Shown here piece by piece: positions 8,437-16,187 of a stretch of 64,000 nucleotides of DNA. The translations under genes and the position numbers were made by a program. The stretch lies in NCBI RefSeq assembly GCF_002871915.2, contig NZ_CP126958.1, positions 1,922,001 to 1,986,000 of the forward strand, written 5' to 3'. The notes under the pieces were generated by a model that saw nothing but the letters and a program-made list of their open reading frames with translations, searched no databases and was not told the DNA's origin. Source of the stretch: Aerococcus loyolae (GTDB lineage Bacteria > Bacillota > Bacilli > Lactobacillales > Aerococcaceae). Numbering within the stretch: the first letter of the stretch is position 1; each line of letters begins with the position of its first letter.

Positions 8437-8690
8437 TGGAAGTCCATTGGAGTAAGCGGGCGGTCATTGAAAGAGATTATTGGAAAGCTCATGACCCTAA
8501 AACCTACAACAAGCTCTATAAGCTTCTACGAGCGATTAAAGAAGATCCCTACCAGGGCTTAGGTAAACCGGAACCCCTTAAATATGATCTGACCGGTTAC
8601 TGGTCCCGCAGACTAAGCAGACAGGTCCGCTTAGTCTACCGAATAAAGGCATCTGCTATTGAGGTCCTATCTTGTAAGTACCATTATTAA
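8436..8690 (+). CDS. yoeB: YoeB/Txe family mRNA interferase toxin
   Basis: The 84-residue product has the YoeB hallmarks. These are GKPEPLKYDLTGYWSRRL in the middle, the catalytic-side arginine pattern RQVRLVYRI, and the C-terminal SCKYHY, with the His-Tyr pair that cuts ribosome-bound mRNA. The length equals that of E. coli YoeB. It begins in ATAATG, overlapping the antitoxin stop. All key residues look intact, so the toxin is likely functional. Confidence 0.93.
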   Translation: MEVHWSKRAVIERDYWKAHDPKTYNKLYKLLRAIKEDPYQGLGKPEPLKYDLTGYWSRRLSRQVRLVYRIKASAIEVLSCKYHY

Positions 8691-8721
8691 ATGTACTAAC
8701 CAGTATTTTTACACAACAAAG

Positions 8722-8765
8722 AACAGCTCCCCCACAAGTCCTATCACATTTGCAGGGGAGCTGCT
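8722..8765. terminator. Bidirectional terminator; second copy of the 39-nt repeat
   Basis: AGCTCCCC pairs with GGGGAGCT. It can end the toxin-antitoxin transcript on the plus strand and the caiB operon on the minus strand, where GCTGTTCTTTG follows. It differs from the copy at 8086-8124 at three of 39 positions. Confidence 0.7.
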
Positions 8766-8800
8766 CTTTATCGCACCAGGCGCACTCTCTAGTTGAGTTC

Positions 8801-8905
8801 GGAAGGGTGAGGGGATATCCTTTCAGAAAAGTTGAACGACCAGCAGGCTGATCTTTTCATCTTTTCTTCCAAGGAATCTCCCTCCCTGATCCTTCCTCAC
8901 ATCCT
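8801..8905 (-). repeat. 3'-UTR hairpin element, variant D (after caiB)
   Basis: This hairpin lies between the caiB stop and the terminator. On the plus strand AGGGTGAGGGGAT faces ATCTCCCTCCC, CCTT faces AAGG and GAAAAG faces CTTTTC. The loop strands TCA and TTCC occupy the places held by TTCA and CTCC in the other members. The sequence is otherwise unlike the trxA, tal and rsmG units. The next bases (GCGCACTCTCTAGTTGAG) resemble the shared unit border. Confidence 0.5.
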
Positions 8906-8910
8906 TATTT

Positions 8911-10164
8911 CTAGATTAGGCCTTTTTCTTTGAGTTCAGCAATCTTCTCTTCAGAGTAACCGAGCAGGTCGCCATAGATTAATTCATTGTCTTGACCCAT
9001 GGCTGGAGCCCCGCGCCATACTTTCCCTGGGGTTTCGCTCATATGCGGCACTACCCCGAAGGCAGTAACTTCTTCACCACTTGTTTGGTCAGTATAGGTG
9101 ACGAAGTTGTTACGAGCCTTGAAGTGTTCGGAATTCAAGGCATCTGATGCTTTATTGACCTTGGAAGCGGGTACCCGATGAGCGTTCAGAGTTTCTTCAA
9201 TTTCTTTAGCGGTCCGTTGGCTACACCACTCCTTGATCTTTTGGTCTAACTCTTGACCACGTTCGGACATCACGGCGTCGACTCCGTTTCCTGCTACTTC
9301 ATAGGCGAAGTATTCCTTGTCAAAACCAACTGCTTCCAGGAAACGATTGTAAACGTTGCGTCCAAAGGCACCAACCACCACGTATTCGCCATTCTTGTCA
9401 AAGAAGAGCCCGTAAGGTTGGAAGGCTGTGGTCTTGTTGCCGGTCCGTTCCTTATCTTCCCCATTTTCAGTGTAGGTAACGAAGGTGTCTGAGAGGATTC
9501 GGGCCATGGCTTCATATTGAGCCACGTCGACCACTTGGCCTTTGCCGGTCTTTTGGGCGTAGATATAGGCAGCGAGTACCCCATAAGTCGCGTTTAAAGC
9601 TGACACATAGTCATTTAAGTAAGGTTTAACGATCATTGGTGCCTCATCCGGTTCCCCGTTTAGGTTCAAGAATCCCCCATAGGCTTGACCGATCATGTCA
9701 AAGGAGGCCCGACCAGAAACGCCTTCCGCTCCACCAAAGGCTTCTTGACCGAAACCAGACACGTGGCAGATGACTAGTTTTGGGTTAGCTGCTAACATCT
9801 CCTCGTCATCGATACCCAACTTCTTCAACCAGACCATATTGTCCATGAAAATATCAACTTCTTTGATCAAGTCAAGGAAAACTTCCTTAGCTTCTGCATT
9901 ATTGAGGTTAGATTCGAGGGTAATACTTAAACGGTTCCGGGCGTCTTGCATCCAGCCGTTGGAGACCTTAGTTTTTTTGGAAAATGGTGCCAACATTCTG
10001 AGGGAATCCCCGGTGCCAGGGCGTTCGATTTGGATAAACTCCGCCCCTAAGTCAGCTAAGAGGTTTCCGGCATGCGGCATGGCCACAATCGACCCTAAAC
10101 CCAGGATTCTCACCCCGTGTAAGGGACCATATTCAGGAATTAAGTCTTTACGTGTTTCTGTCAT
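8911..10164 (-). CDS. CaiB/BaiF family (family III) CoA-transferase
   Basis: The 417-residue protein starts at the ATG at 10164 after GGAGGA. A 36-codon upstream extension runs through a repeat element and is rejected. The N-terminal GPLHGVRILGLGSIVAMPHAG and ADLGAEFIQIERPGTGD are typical of family III CoA-transferases. The aspartate that carries the acyl or oxalate-like intermediate should lie in the RLSITLESNLNN to DNMVWLKKLG region, as in formyl-CoA transferase and CaiB. It is the third gene of a minus-strand operon with enoyl-CoA hydratase and nitronate monooxygenase genes. It probably activates an unknown organic acid by moving CoA. Confidence 0.9.
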   Translation of the reverse strand: MTETRKDLIPEYGPLHGVRILGLGSIVAMPHAGNLLADLGAEFIQIERPGTGDSLRMLAPFSKKTKVSNGWMQDARNRLSITLESNLNNAEAKEVFLDLIKEVDIFMDNMVWLKKLGIDDEEMLAANPKLVICHVSGFGQEAFGGAEGVSGRASFDMIGQAYGGFLNLNGEPDEAPMIVKPYLNDYVSALNATYGVLAAYIYAQKTGKGQVVDVAQYEAMARILSDTFVTYTENGEDKERTGNKTTAFQPYGLFFDKNGEYVVVGAFGRNVYNRFLEAVGFDKEYFAYEVAGNGVDAVMSERGQELDQKIKEWCSQRTAKEIEETLNAHRVPASKVNKASDALNSEHFKARNNFVTYTDQTSGEEVTAFGVVPHMSETPGKVWRGAPAMGQDNELIYGDLLGYSEEKIAELKEKGLI

Positions 10165-10204
10165 GCTTCTTACTCCTCCTTGAATAATTTTCAACTTGTT
10201 AATA

Positions 10205-10331
10205 ATAAGGCTGGAACAACAGTCAGCCCTGATGGCTGCTTTAGAAAATGGCATTCCATGCGCTTTGAGCATTTTGCCACCCTTTTCTGCCAGCGGTCTT
10301 GCTCTTAATCGCGCTTGTCACGCGCCCTGGC
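10205..10331 (-). repeat. 3'-UTR hairpin element, diverged type B copy (between nmo and caiB)
   Basis: Read on the minus strand, the start (GTGACAAGCGCG, then AAGAGCAAGACCGCTGG) aligns with type B units at 14247-14369 and 62418-62541. The inner helices have drifted: GAAAA/TTTTC is kept and TGGCA/TGCCA is new. It is the only copy that sits inside an operon rather than at its end. Confidence 0.55.
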
Positions 10332-11279
10332 TTAAATTTTCTTATCCGCTAAGGCGTCAATCACTTCATTGGCTTCTTGGAAGATGGATTCAATGATGTC
10401 TTTTACCGGACGCACTTCATGGACCAAGCCAGCAATTTGTCCGTAGGTTACGATTTCATCCTTCACATCCCCATCAGCGGCAGCCTTAGTCAGGGAAGGG
10501 ATGGTGTAGGCTTCAATGCCTTTGACATCCACTTCAGGGTCCATGTCCATGTCATGGTGTTTTTTAGCGGCGGCGTTCTTTTCAATCCGGATAGGTGCTC
10601 CAGTCATCGAACCAGACACAAAGGTGGCGGTATCGTTAGCATCAACGATGGCTTGTTTGTAGTTGTCGTGAATAGGCGCTTCGGTAGAGGCAACTAGAAC
10701 CGTCCCCACTTGGACGCCGTCAGCTCCGAGGGCATAGGCAGCGGCTAAACCGTGGCCGTCTGCAATCCCACCAGCAGCGATCACCGGCACATGGTCGACT
10801 GCTTCCACCGCTTGCCGGGTCAGGGTCATGGTCGTGGCTTGACCCACGTGGCCACCTGCTTCCATCCCTTCAACGACTACCCCGTCAGCGCCAGCGTCTT
10901 CCACCTTACGGGCAACGCGAGCACTAGGGACTACTGGGAAGATCTTAGCGTCCGCTTCATGGATCATATCAATGAATGGGATGGGGTCACCAGCACCGGT
11001 CGTAAAGAATTTCACGCCTTCGTCAATTAAGACTTCGAGAACTTCTTTGGCATTACCGGAAATAATGGCCACGTTAGCCCCAAAAGGTTTATCGGTTAAT
11101 TCCCGAGTTTTTTGCACGGCTTCACGAATCTTGGCTTCGTCTTTCATGCCTGCGGTCATCAAGATGCCCATCCCACCAGCATTAGACACAGCAGCAACCA
11201 ATTCTGGACGGGAAATTCCTCCCATCGCTCCACAAAAGATAGGGTATTTAATATTTAACATGTGACATACATCGGTCAT
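10332..11279 (-). CDS. Nitronate monooxygenase / FabK-like flavin enzyme
   Basis: The 315-residue TIM-barrel flavoprotein matches the nitronate monooxygenase/FabK family. It has YPIFCGAMGGISRPELVAAV at the N-terminus, then ADGVVVEGMEAGGHVG and VIAAGGIADGHGLAAAYALG for FMN phosphate binding. I prefer the ATG at 11279, eight bases after GGAGG, over the one two codons earlier, which is too close. Family members use FMN to oxidise alkyl nitronates or to reduce enoyl-ACP. The neighbours act on acyl-CoA, so an enoyl-thioester reductase role is equally plausible. Confidence 0.87.
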   Translation of the reverse strand: MTDVCHMLNIKYPIFCGAMGGISRPELVAAVSNAGGMGILMTAGMKDEAKIREAVQKTRELTDKPFGANVAIISGNAKEVLEVLIDEGVKFFTTGAGDPIPFIDMIHEADAKIFPVVPSARVARKVEDAGADGVVVEGMEAGGHVGQATTMTLTRQAVEAVDHVPVIAAGGIADGHGLAAAYALGADGVQVGTVLVASTEAPIHDNYKQAIVDANDTATFVSGSMTGAPIRIEKNAAAKKHHDMDMDPEVDVKGIEAYTIPSLTKAAADGDVKDEIVTYGQIAGLVHEVRPVKDIIESIFQEANEVIDALADKKI

Positions 11280-11336
11280 TGACATTTCCTCCTTAGTTTT
11301 CTGTTTATCATTTAATCATTCGTCGCTTCATCTGGC

Positions 11337-12122
11337 CTACTTGCCTTGGAAATCGACAGCTTCCTTATTCACAAAGCCCTTAATAGCTTGCTTGAAGTCC
11401 TCAGTCCCGGAAAGATAAGGGATATTGACGGCTTCACTGAGGCCAAATTTGGCCAAGTCTTGGTAGAAAAATGCATTCATGGCCGCTTTTTGTCTGGCCA
11501 AGGCTAGGGTGGGTCGGTTCAGTAATAAGTCGATAAAGTCATTAACTGTCGCTTCAAAATTTTCTGGAGAAGCTAAGCGGGTGACTAGGCCCCAATCCTT
11601 GGCGTCTTGGGCGCTAATCACTTGGCCCAATGCCATTATTTCATAGGTTCGGCTAAAGCCTAGCGACAGCATCAAGGAATAGATCAAGCCACTATCGCCG
11701 CTTAAACCAATATTGGAAAAGGCGGGCACGATCTTAGCCTGATCGCTCATCACCCGGAAGTCACAAGCCATAATCACCCCAGCAGCTCCTCCCGCCACGG
11801 TCCCATGAACCGCGGCCAGAACGGGCTTAGAGACATTCCGGATCGCCTGGGCAATTTCGTTGGCTCGGTAGATATCACTAGCGTCAAAGGTCTGCCCTTG
11901 GTCCACCATCTGACTCATCCACTCCATGTCACCCCCACCAGAAAACAGCTTGCCCTTGGCCCGGAGAACAACCACCCGGACATCCGGCTCGGTCTCTACC
12001 TGGCGAAAGGCGGCCACTAAGTCCCTGATCATCCCCTGGTCCATGCCATTGGCAGAGTCGGGACGGTTCATGGTAATGGCCGCGACTTGGTGATCAATTT
12101 CATAAAGTAAATTATCAAACAT
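11337..12122 (-). CDS. Enoyl-CoA hydratase/isomerase (crotonase) family protein
   Basis: This 261-residue crotonase-fold protein has the oxyanion-hole segments GKLFSGGGDMEWM and VHGTVAGGAAGVIMACDFRV, as expected for acyl-CoA thioester enzymes. It opens the operon, and its ATG at 12122 follows GGGAGGAG. In most hydratases two glutamates do the chemistry. The equivalent positions here are not obvious, so isomerase or another crotonase activity is possible. A LysR-type gene diverges upstream with a cre site in between. Confidence 0.87.
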   Translation of the reverse strand: MFDNLLYEIDHQVAAITMNRPDSANGMDQGMIRDLVAAFRQVETEPDVRVVVLRAKGKLFSGGGDMEWMSQMVDQGQTFDASDIYRANEIAQAIRNVSKPVLAAVHGTVAGGAAGVIMACDFRVMSDQAKIVPAFSNIGLSGDSGLIYSLMLSLGFSRTYEIMALGQVISAQDAKDWGLVTRLASPENFEATVNDFIDLLLNRPTLALARQKAAMNAFFYQDLAKFGLSEAVNIPYLSGTEDFKQAIKGFVNKEAVDFQGK

Positions 12123-12239
12123 GCTTCAGCTCCTCCCTGGCTCAAAAAAAGCTTTTAAGTGAAAAATATTCATAATTTATCAATCATCAGCGGATCTGAG
12201 GAAAGTTAACCCTTGACTCAAGAATTAAGTCATGCCATG

Positions 12240-12254
12240 ATGGAAGCGGTTACT
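12240..12254. promoter_or_regulatory. Perfect cre (CcpA) site between ech operon and lysR gene
   Basis: ATGGAAGCGGTTACT fits every position of WTGNAANCGNWNNCW. It lies 118 bases before the crotonase start and 102 bases before the LysR start, so carbon catabolite control of one or both transcripts is likely. Confidence 0.6.
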
Positions 12255-12355
12255 AATCCTCTTGTGATTAATCATACATTATTCTAATGAAAAGATAAAT
12301 TGAAATAATTTCTATTATTGATGAATATTTTTCAAATATTGAAAGGATCCTGACC

Positions 12356-13309
12356 ATGAAGGAACTCAACTGGCAACACCTGATTTACTTTATCAAGGTG
12401 GTCGAATGTGAAAGTTTGACTAAAGCCGCTGCCCAACTCTACCTGTCACCCTCCACCCTTTCCAAGGCCATCGCCAAATTGGAAAGAAAGCTCCGCATCC
12501 CGCTGATTGTCAAATCGGGTCGCGACATCCAAGTGACCTATGCCGGTCGCAAACTCGCCCAGCGCCTCGTTCAAGGGATGACTTACATCAGCGATAGTAT
12601 TAAGGAGATCCAAGAAGAACTGGCCCAAAACACCGCTAGCCTCTCCCTGGCTTCTTCCAATCTCTTTTCCACCACCTACTTTGTCATCCCAGAATTGCTC
12701 AAAGCCTTTAAGGACCACTTTCCCCAAAGCGCCATCAACTATACTGAAGTCCTTAGTCAAGAAGTAGTCATGGGGGTAATGGACGGCAGCTACGACCTGG
12801 CCTGCCTCAGTGGCGAGGAATTCGACCCTGCCTTTCCCGGTTTAAACAGTATCCGCCTGCTCAAAGAGCCCTTAGGCATCCTAGTCCCCAAAGACCACCC
12901 CTTGGCCTATGACGACGCCATCACTTTTAAGCAAATTCAAGGGGAGACTTTCTTTCGCACCTATGACTCCGAACACCTGCGCCGACTAGCCATGGAAAAA
13001 TACGGGCGTTCTACCGGAGATATTCATTACAACGACATCCATATCCGCCACAAGGTCATGAATGACGCCTCGATCATTTCCCTGGTCCAATCCGGTTTTG
13101 GCATTAGTCTGACCACTAAAAGCGCCAGTCGATCCTATCCCCAAGTCAAATACCTGGAAGTGAAGGACATGGAGCTCTACCGGGAGACTTATCTGATCTA
13201 CAAGGCCAAGGCCCAGCTCAGCCAAGCAGCCCAAGATTTCATCCAGCTCTTCAGCCAAGAAAAAGGCCCCCTCTTTCAGTCCATTAACCATGAAAAAAGC
13301 GCTGACTAG
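12356..13309 (+). CDS. LysR-family transcriptional regulator
   Basis: The product has 317 residues. An N-terminal winged helix-turn-helix (residues 1-60, with SLTKAAAQLYLSPSTLSKAIAKLE) is followed by a linker helix and an effector-binding domain. The gene is divergent from the ech-nmo-caiB operon, the classical LysR arrangement, so it probably controls that operon in response to its substrate. An AAGGAT ribosome-binding site precedes the ATG. The last codons run into a bidirectional terminator. Confidence 0.92.
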   Translation: MKELNWQHLIYFIKVVECESLTKAAAQLYLSPSTLSKAIAKLERKLRIPLIVKSGRDIQVTYAGRKLAQRLVQGMTYISDSIKEIQEELAQNTASLSLASSNLFSTTYFVIPELLKAFKDHFPQSAINYTEVLSQEVVMGVMDGSYDLACLSGEEFDPAFPGLNSIRLLKEPLGILVPKDHPLAYDDAITFKQIQGETFFRTYDSEHLRRLAMEKYGRSTGDIHYNDIHIRHKVMNDASIISLVQSGFGISLTTKSASRSYPQVKYLEVKDMELYRETYLIYKAKAQLSQAAQDFIQLFSQEKGPLFQSINHEKSAD

Positions 13310-13335
13310 GGAATATTTCCTACTCAGCGCTTTTC
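13293..13335. terminator. Bidirectional terminator between convergent genes
   Basis: AAAAAAGCGCTGA pairs with TCAGCGCTTTTC. It overlaps the last codons of the LysR gene and serves the minus-strand inositol-phosphatase gene as well. Confidence 0.8.
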
Positions 13336-13364
13336 GATCATCACTATAGATCAAAGGGGAAAAT

Positions 13365-14153
13365 TTAAAGCCGGTCCTTGAGATAATTGAGAACCTGGGC
13401 ATGAATTTTAGGATAAGCCATGACGACATACTGGCGGTCAAGTAAGTTCAGAGGCTGACCCTTAAAGTCAGTCACCCTAAAGCCGCAAAGATCAGCTAGG
13501 ATCAAGGCCACCGCATTGTCCCATGGGTAAAGGTGGTTAAGGTAGAGACCGGTCCGTCCCAGGGCTAAGTGAACCACATCTAAACCTGCACAACCAAAAA
13601 TCCGTAAGCCTAGACTGGCCTTAGACAGCTGATAGAGCCCCAAGTCCCCATCTAAGGGTAGAGCCTCAGTCGACATAAGAACCTGGTCTAAGCTGGATTC
13701 AGTCATCGCTTTTTGCTTAGTAAGGTCAAGAGCCTTGCCATTCAAATAGACCCCTTCCCCAGCCAAGGCCAAGAGCGACTGACCCGAGTCCAAGCCATAA
13801 ATCAAGCCCAGCTGGCCGACCCCATCCAGATAGCGAGCCAGCATAGTCACATAGTGGGCCCGCTGCTTGACAAAGTTGAGTGTTCCATCAATAGGATCAA
13901 TAATCCAGACCGCCCCCTTAAGCGACTGGGCTTGGTCGCCCTGGCCTTCTTCGCCAAGAATACGGTCATGAGGGAAATACTGATTAATTTTCTGGCGGTA
14001 AAAACGTTCCAGTTCACCGTCTAAAACCGTCACTAAGTCGCGGGCCCCGGTCTTTTCCTTCACCCCTAAGTCCTGGTCTACACCCGCTTGGACCAGCTTG
14101 CGGGCTTCTTGGGCCCAGCCCAATATGAATTCAGCAATAGCCTGATTGTCCAT
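13365..14153 (-). CDS. Inositol monophosphatase family protein
   Basis: The 262-residue protein has the metal-dependent phosphatase signatures GEEGQ and WIIDPIDGTLNFV. The second binds two Mg ions. The C-terminal WDNAVALILADLCGF completes the metal site. The length and motif order are those of SuhB/IMPase proteins. Substrates in bacteria range from inositol phosphate to PAP and sugar phosphates. The gene is monocistronic and stands between convergent LysR and the trxBA repeat array. Confidence 0.92.
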   Translation of the reverse strand: MDNQAIAEFILGWAQEARKLVQAGVDQDLGVKEKTGARDLVTVLDGELERFYRQKINQYFPHDRILGEEGQGDQAQSLKGAVWIIDPIDGTLNFVKQRAHYVTMLARYLDGVGQLGLIYGLDSGQSLLALAGEGVYLNGKALDLTKQKAMTESSLDQVLMSTEALPLDGDLGLYQLSKASLGLRIFGCAGLDVVHLALGRTGLYLNHLYPWDNAVALILADLCGFRVTDFKGQPLNLLDRQYVVMAYPKIHAQVLNYLKDRL

Positions 14154-14172
14154 ATTTCCACCTTCTTTTATT

Positions 14173-14207
14173 AAAAAGGAGCTGGCAGAATCCTACCCAG
14201 CTCCTAT
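14173..14207 (-). terminator. Terminator after the trxA repeat array
   Basis: On the minus strand AGGAGCTGGG pairs with CCAGCTCCT, followed by TTTTTAAT. It closes the trxB-trxA transcript after three repeat units and lies just upstream of the inositol-phosphatase gene. Confidence 0.8.
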
Positions 14208-14246
14208 TAAAAAGCTACTTTAAAAGTAAGTGCGCTTGTCACACTC

Positions 14247-14619
14247 TATTCAAACCTGTTCCAAGCGCTGAGCAAGCGTCCGCTTCAGAAAATGACGACA
14301 AATTCTCGTTGAGAATTTTTACGCCTTTTTCCTCCAGCGATCTTGCTCTTCGATGCGCTTGTCACTCTCTCTATTCAAACCTGCTTCTGGTGCAAGGCAA
14401 GCATCCTCTTCAGAAAATGTCGACGAATTCTTGTTCAGAATTCTTTCAACCTTTAGCTCCAGAGGTCTTGCCTTTTTGCGCACCAGTCGCACTCTATTCA
14501 AACCTGCTTCTGGTGCAAGGCAAGCATCCTCTTCACTAAAGGTCGACGAATTCTTGTTCAGAATTCTTTCAACCTTTAGCTCCAGAGGTCTTGCCTTTTT
14601 GCGCACCAGTCACACTCTC
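14247..14619 (-). repeat. 3'-UTR hairpin array of three units (B-A-A) after trxA
   Basis: Three head-to-tail units occupy 14247-14369 (type B, 123 nt), 14370-14494 and 14495-14619 (type A, 125 nt each). Each begins on the plus strand with TATTCAAACCTG. A type A unit folds with GGTGC/GCACC, AAGGCAAG/CTTGCCTT, CTCT/AGAG, CTAAAGGT/ACCTTTAG and GAATTCT/AGAATTC. Type B replaces these with CAAGCGC/GCGCTTG, GAGCAAG/CTTGCTC, CGCT/AGCG, GAAAA/TTTTC and AAATTCTC/GAGAATTT. The last unit ends at the trxA stop codon. Short ORFs across the array are by-products. Confidence 0.85.
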
Positions 14620-14930
14620 TATTCAGCGGATTCGATCATTTTTAGGATGACAGGTTTTTGTTGGAGGCCGGCTTTACGGCTGACTTCTTCCCCGTCCTTA
14701 AAGGCGATCAAGGTAGGATAGCCTTCGACGCCGTATTCTTCAACTAAGTCAGGGTTTTCTTCAAAGGAAATCTTGATGATGGATAGGTCATCGCCCTTGG
14801 TTTTGTCCACATCGTCTAAGATGAAGGATAACATCTTGCAGGGGCCACAGGTTTTGGAATAGAAATCCACCAAGACGGTCCCCTTTTGTAAATCTTCTTT
14901 GAACGTATCTTTTTCTAATTCTTTGATCAC
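14619..14930 (-). CDS. trxA: Thioredoxin family protein
   Basis: The 103-residue product has the active site CGPC within VDFYSKTCGPCKML and the usual cis-proline region VEGYPTLIAF. The start is GTG at 14930, with AAGGAG upstream. It follows trxB by 60 bases on the same strand and is probably reduced by it. It differs from the classical WCGPC motif in having threonine in place of tryptophan. The stop codon TAG lies at the border of the repeat array. Confidence 0.92.
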   Translation of the reverse strand: MIKELEKDTFKEDLQKGTVLVDFYSKTCGPCKMLSFILDDVDKTKGDDLSIIKISFEENPDLVEEYGVEGYPTLIAFKDGEEVSRKAGLQQKPVILKMIESAE

Positions 14931-14990
14931 TAGGGGTCACTCCTTATTTATTGATTTATTGATACTTTAGCACAAATACACACTTTTCGC

Positions 14991-15944
14991 TTATTGGTAC
15001 TTGCCTTCTGCCCGTAATTTCTTGATGTAGCCGCTCGCTTCTTGGGCTGCGGTGGCACCATCTGCAGTGGCGGTGACAATTTGGCGTAAGAATTTACTAT
15101 TGGAGTCACCGGCCCCATAGATTCCGGGTACAGCCGTGGCCATATGGGCATCGGTTTCAACGTAGCCGTGCGACTCGGTAATCCCTAGGTCTTGGATAAA
15201 TTCCGTACTTGGAACGGCACCAATATATTCAAAGACCCCATCACATTCCACCACTTGCTCGTTATCGCCGGTATCCTTATCGGCAAATTTAACGCCTTTG
15301 AGGCTGCCATCTTCATTGGCTTCGAAGCTTTGAACCGCCTTATAAGGATAAACTGTGACATTATCTAAAGAACGCAGGTAGTCACAAGAAGCCGGATCAG
15401 CGGTCAAGTCAAAGTCAGTAACAATAGTTAAGTGGTTGACAATACCGGCTAGGTAAGTGCCTTCATCGACGGCAGAATTTCCCCCACCGATAATCACAAC
15501 GTCCTTATCGCGGTATTTGGCCCCGTCACAGATCGCACACCATGAGATAGCTGAGCCCTTGAATTGTTCTTCCCCAGGAATGTTTAAGGTCCGTGACCGG
15601 GTACCCGTTGCTACAATCACCGTTGGGGCTTGGACAGTGTCGTCGTCTTCAGCAAAGTAAATCGTCTTCATTACCCCATCATCCGCTACTTGGACCCGGG
15701 TAACGGTCTTGTAGTCGAAGTCAGCTCCTAAGGATTGGGTATGTTGGAACATGTCCATACATAATTCTGCCCCGTTAATCTTGGGTTTCCCGGGATAGTT
15801 ATCCACTTCATTGGTGTTAATCACTTGGCCACCGGGAGCTAATTTATCTAACATTAAGACCTTTAAGTCGGCCCTTACCCCATAAATCGCTGCAGTCATT
15901 CCGGCTGGGCCGGCACCCACAATCACTAAATCATATTGTGACAT
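14991..15944 (-). CDS. trxB: Thioredoxin reductase
   Basis: The 317-residue flavoprotein has an N-terminal FAD motif (VIVGAGPAGMTAAIYG), the redox-active CAICDG, the NADPH motif VVIIGGGNSAVDEG and the C-terminal FAD motif GIYGAGDSNSKFLRQIVTA in part. It passes electrons from NADPH to thioredoxin. GAGGAGG precedes the ATG. An extended -10 promoter (TGCTATAAT) lies about 110 bases upstream with an inverted repeat just beyond it. Confidence 0.95.
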   Translation of the reverse strand: MSQYDLVIVGAGPAGMTAAIYGVRADLKVLMLDKLAPGGQVINTNEVDNYPGKPKINGAELCMDMFQHTQSLGADFDYKTVTRVQVADDGVMKTIYFAEDDDTVQAPTVIVATGTRSRTLNIPGEEQFKGSAISWCAICDGAKYRDKDVVIIGGGNSAVDEGTYLAGIVNHLTIVTDFDLTADPASCDYLRSLDNVTVYPYKAVQSFEANEDGSLKGVKFADKDTGDNEQVVECDGVFEYIGAVPSTEFIQDLGITESHGYVETDAHMATAVPGIYGAGDSNSKFLRQIVTATADGATAAQEASGYIKKLRAEGKYQ

Positions 15945-16053
15945 CGTCTTTCCTCCTCATATTATTTATTCATCGTCAATTGACTAGCATTCCAGCAGTC
16001 TAACTTGATTTTGCTCAACATATCACATGAGAGCGCTTTATTTCTACACCAAT

Positions 16054-16096
16054 ATTATAGCAGAAGAAATGTTGGAGTCCTGTTGTCGTGCCAACA
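16054..16096 (-). promoter_or_regulatory. trxB promoter with inverted repeat
   Basis: On the minus strand an extended -10, TGCTATAAT, has its hexamer at 16054-16059. There is no good -35. Upstream at 16081-16096 lies TGTTG-N6-CAACA, a 5-bp inverted repeat placed where an activator or redox regulator could bind. Confidence 0.5.
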
Positions 16097-16113
16097 CTTT
16101 TAGCTTAAAAAGG

Positions 16114-16151
16114 AAAAAGTCACTCACTCAATGAGTCAGTGACTTTTTTAC
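16114..16151. terminator. Bidirectional hairpin between trxB promoter and nitroreductase gene
   Basis: AAAAAGTCACTCACTC pairs with GAGTCAGTGACTTTTTT across a three-base loop. Confidence 0.7.
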
Positions 16152-16187
16152 ATGCGAGTAGTTGCTTCGCAATCCTTCACTTGCCAA

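Noticed and set aside
14319..14606. ORFs with repeated peptides on the minus strand of the hairpin arrays
   Set aside because: The frame is not kept between type A and B units (spacing 125 versus 123 bases), there is no ribosome-binding site, and helix covariation explains the conservation better.
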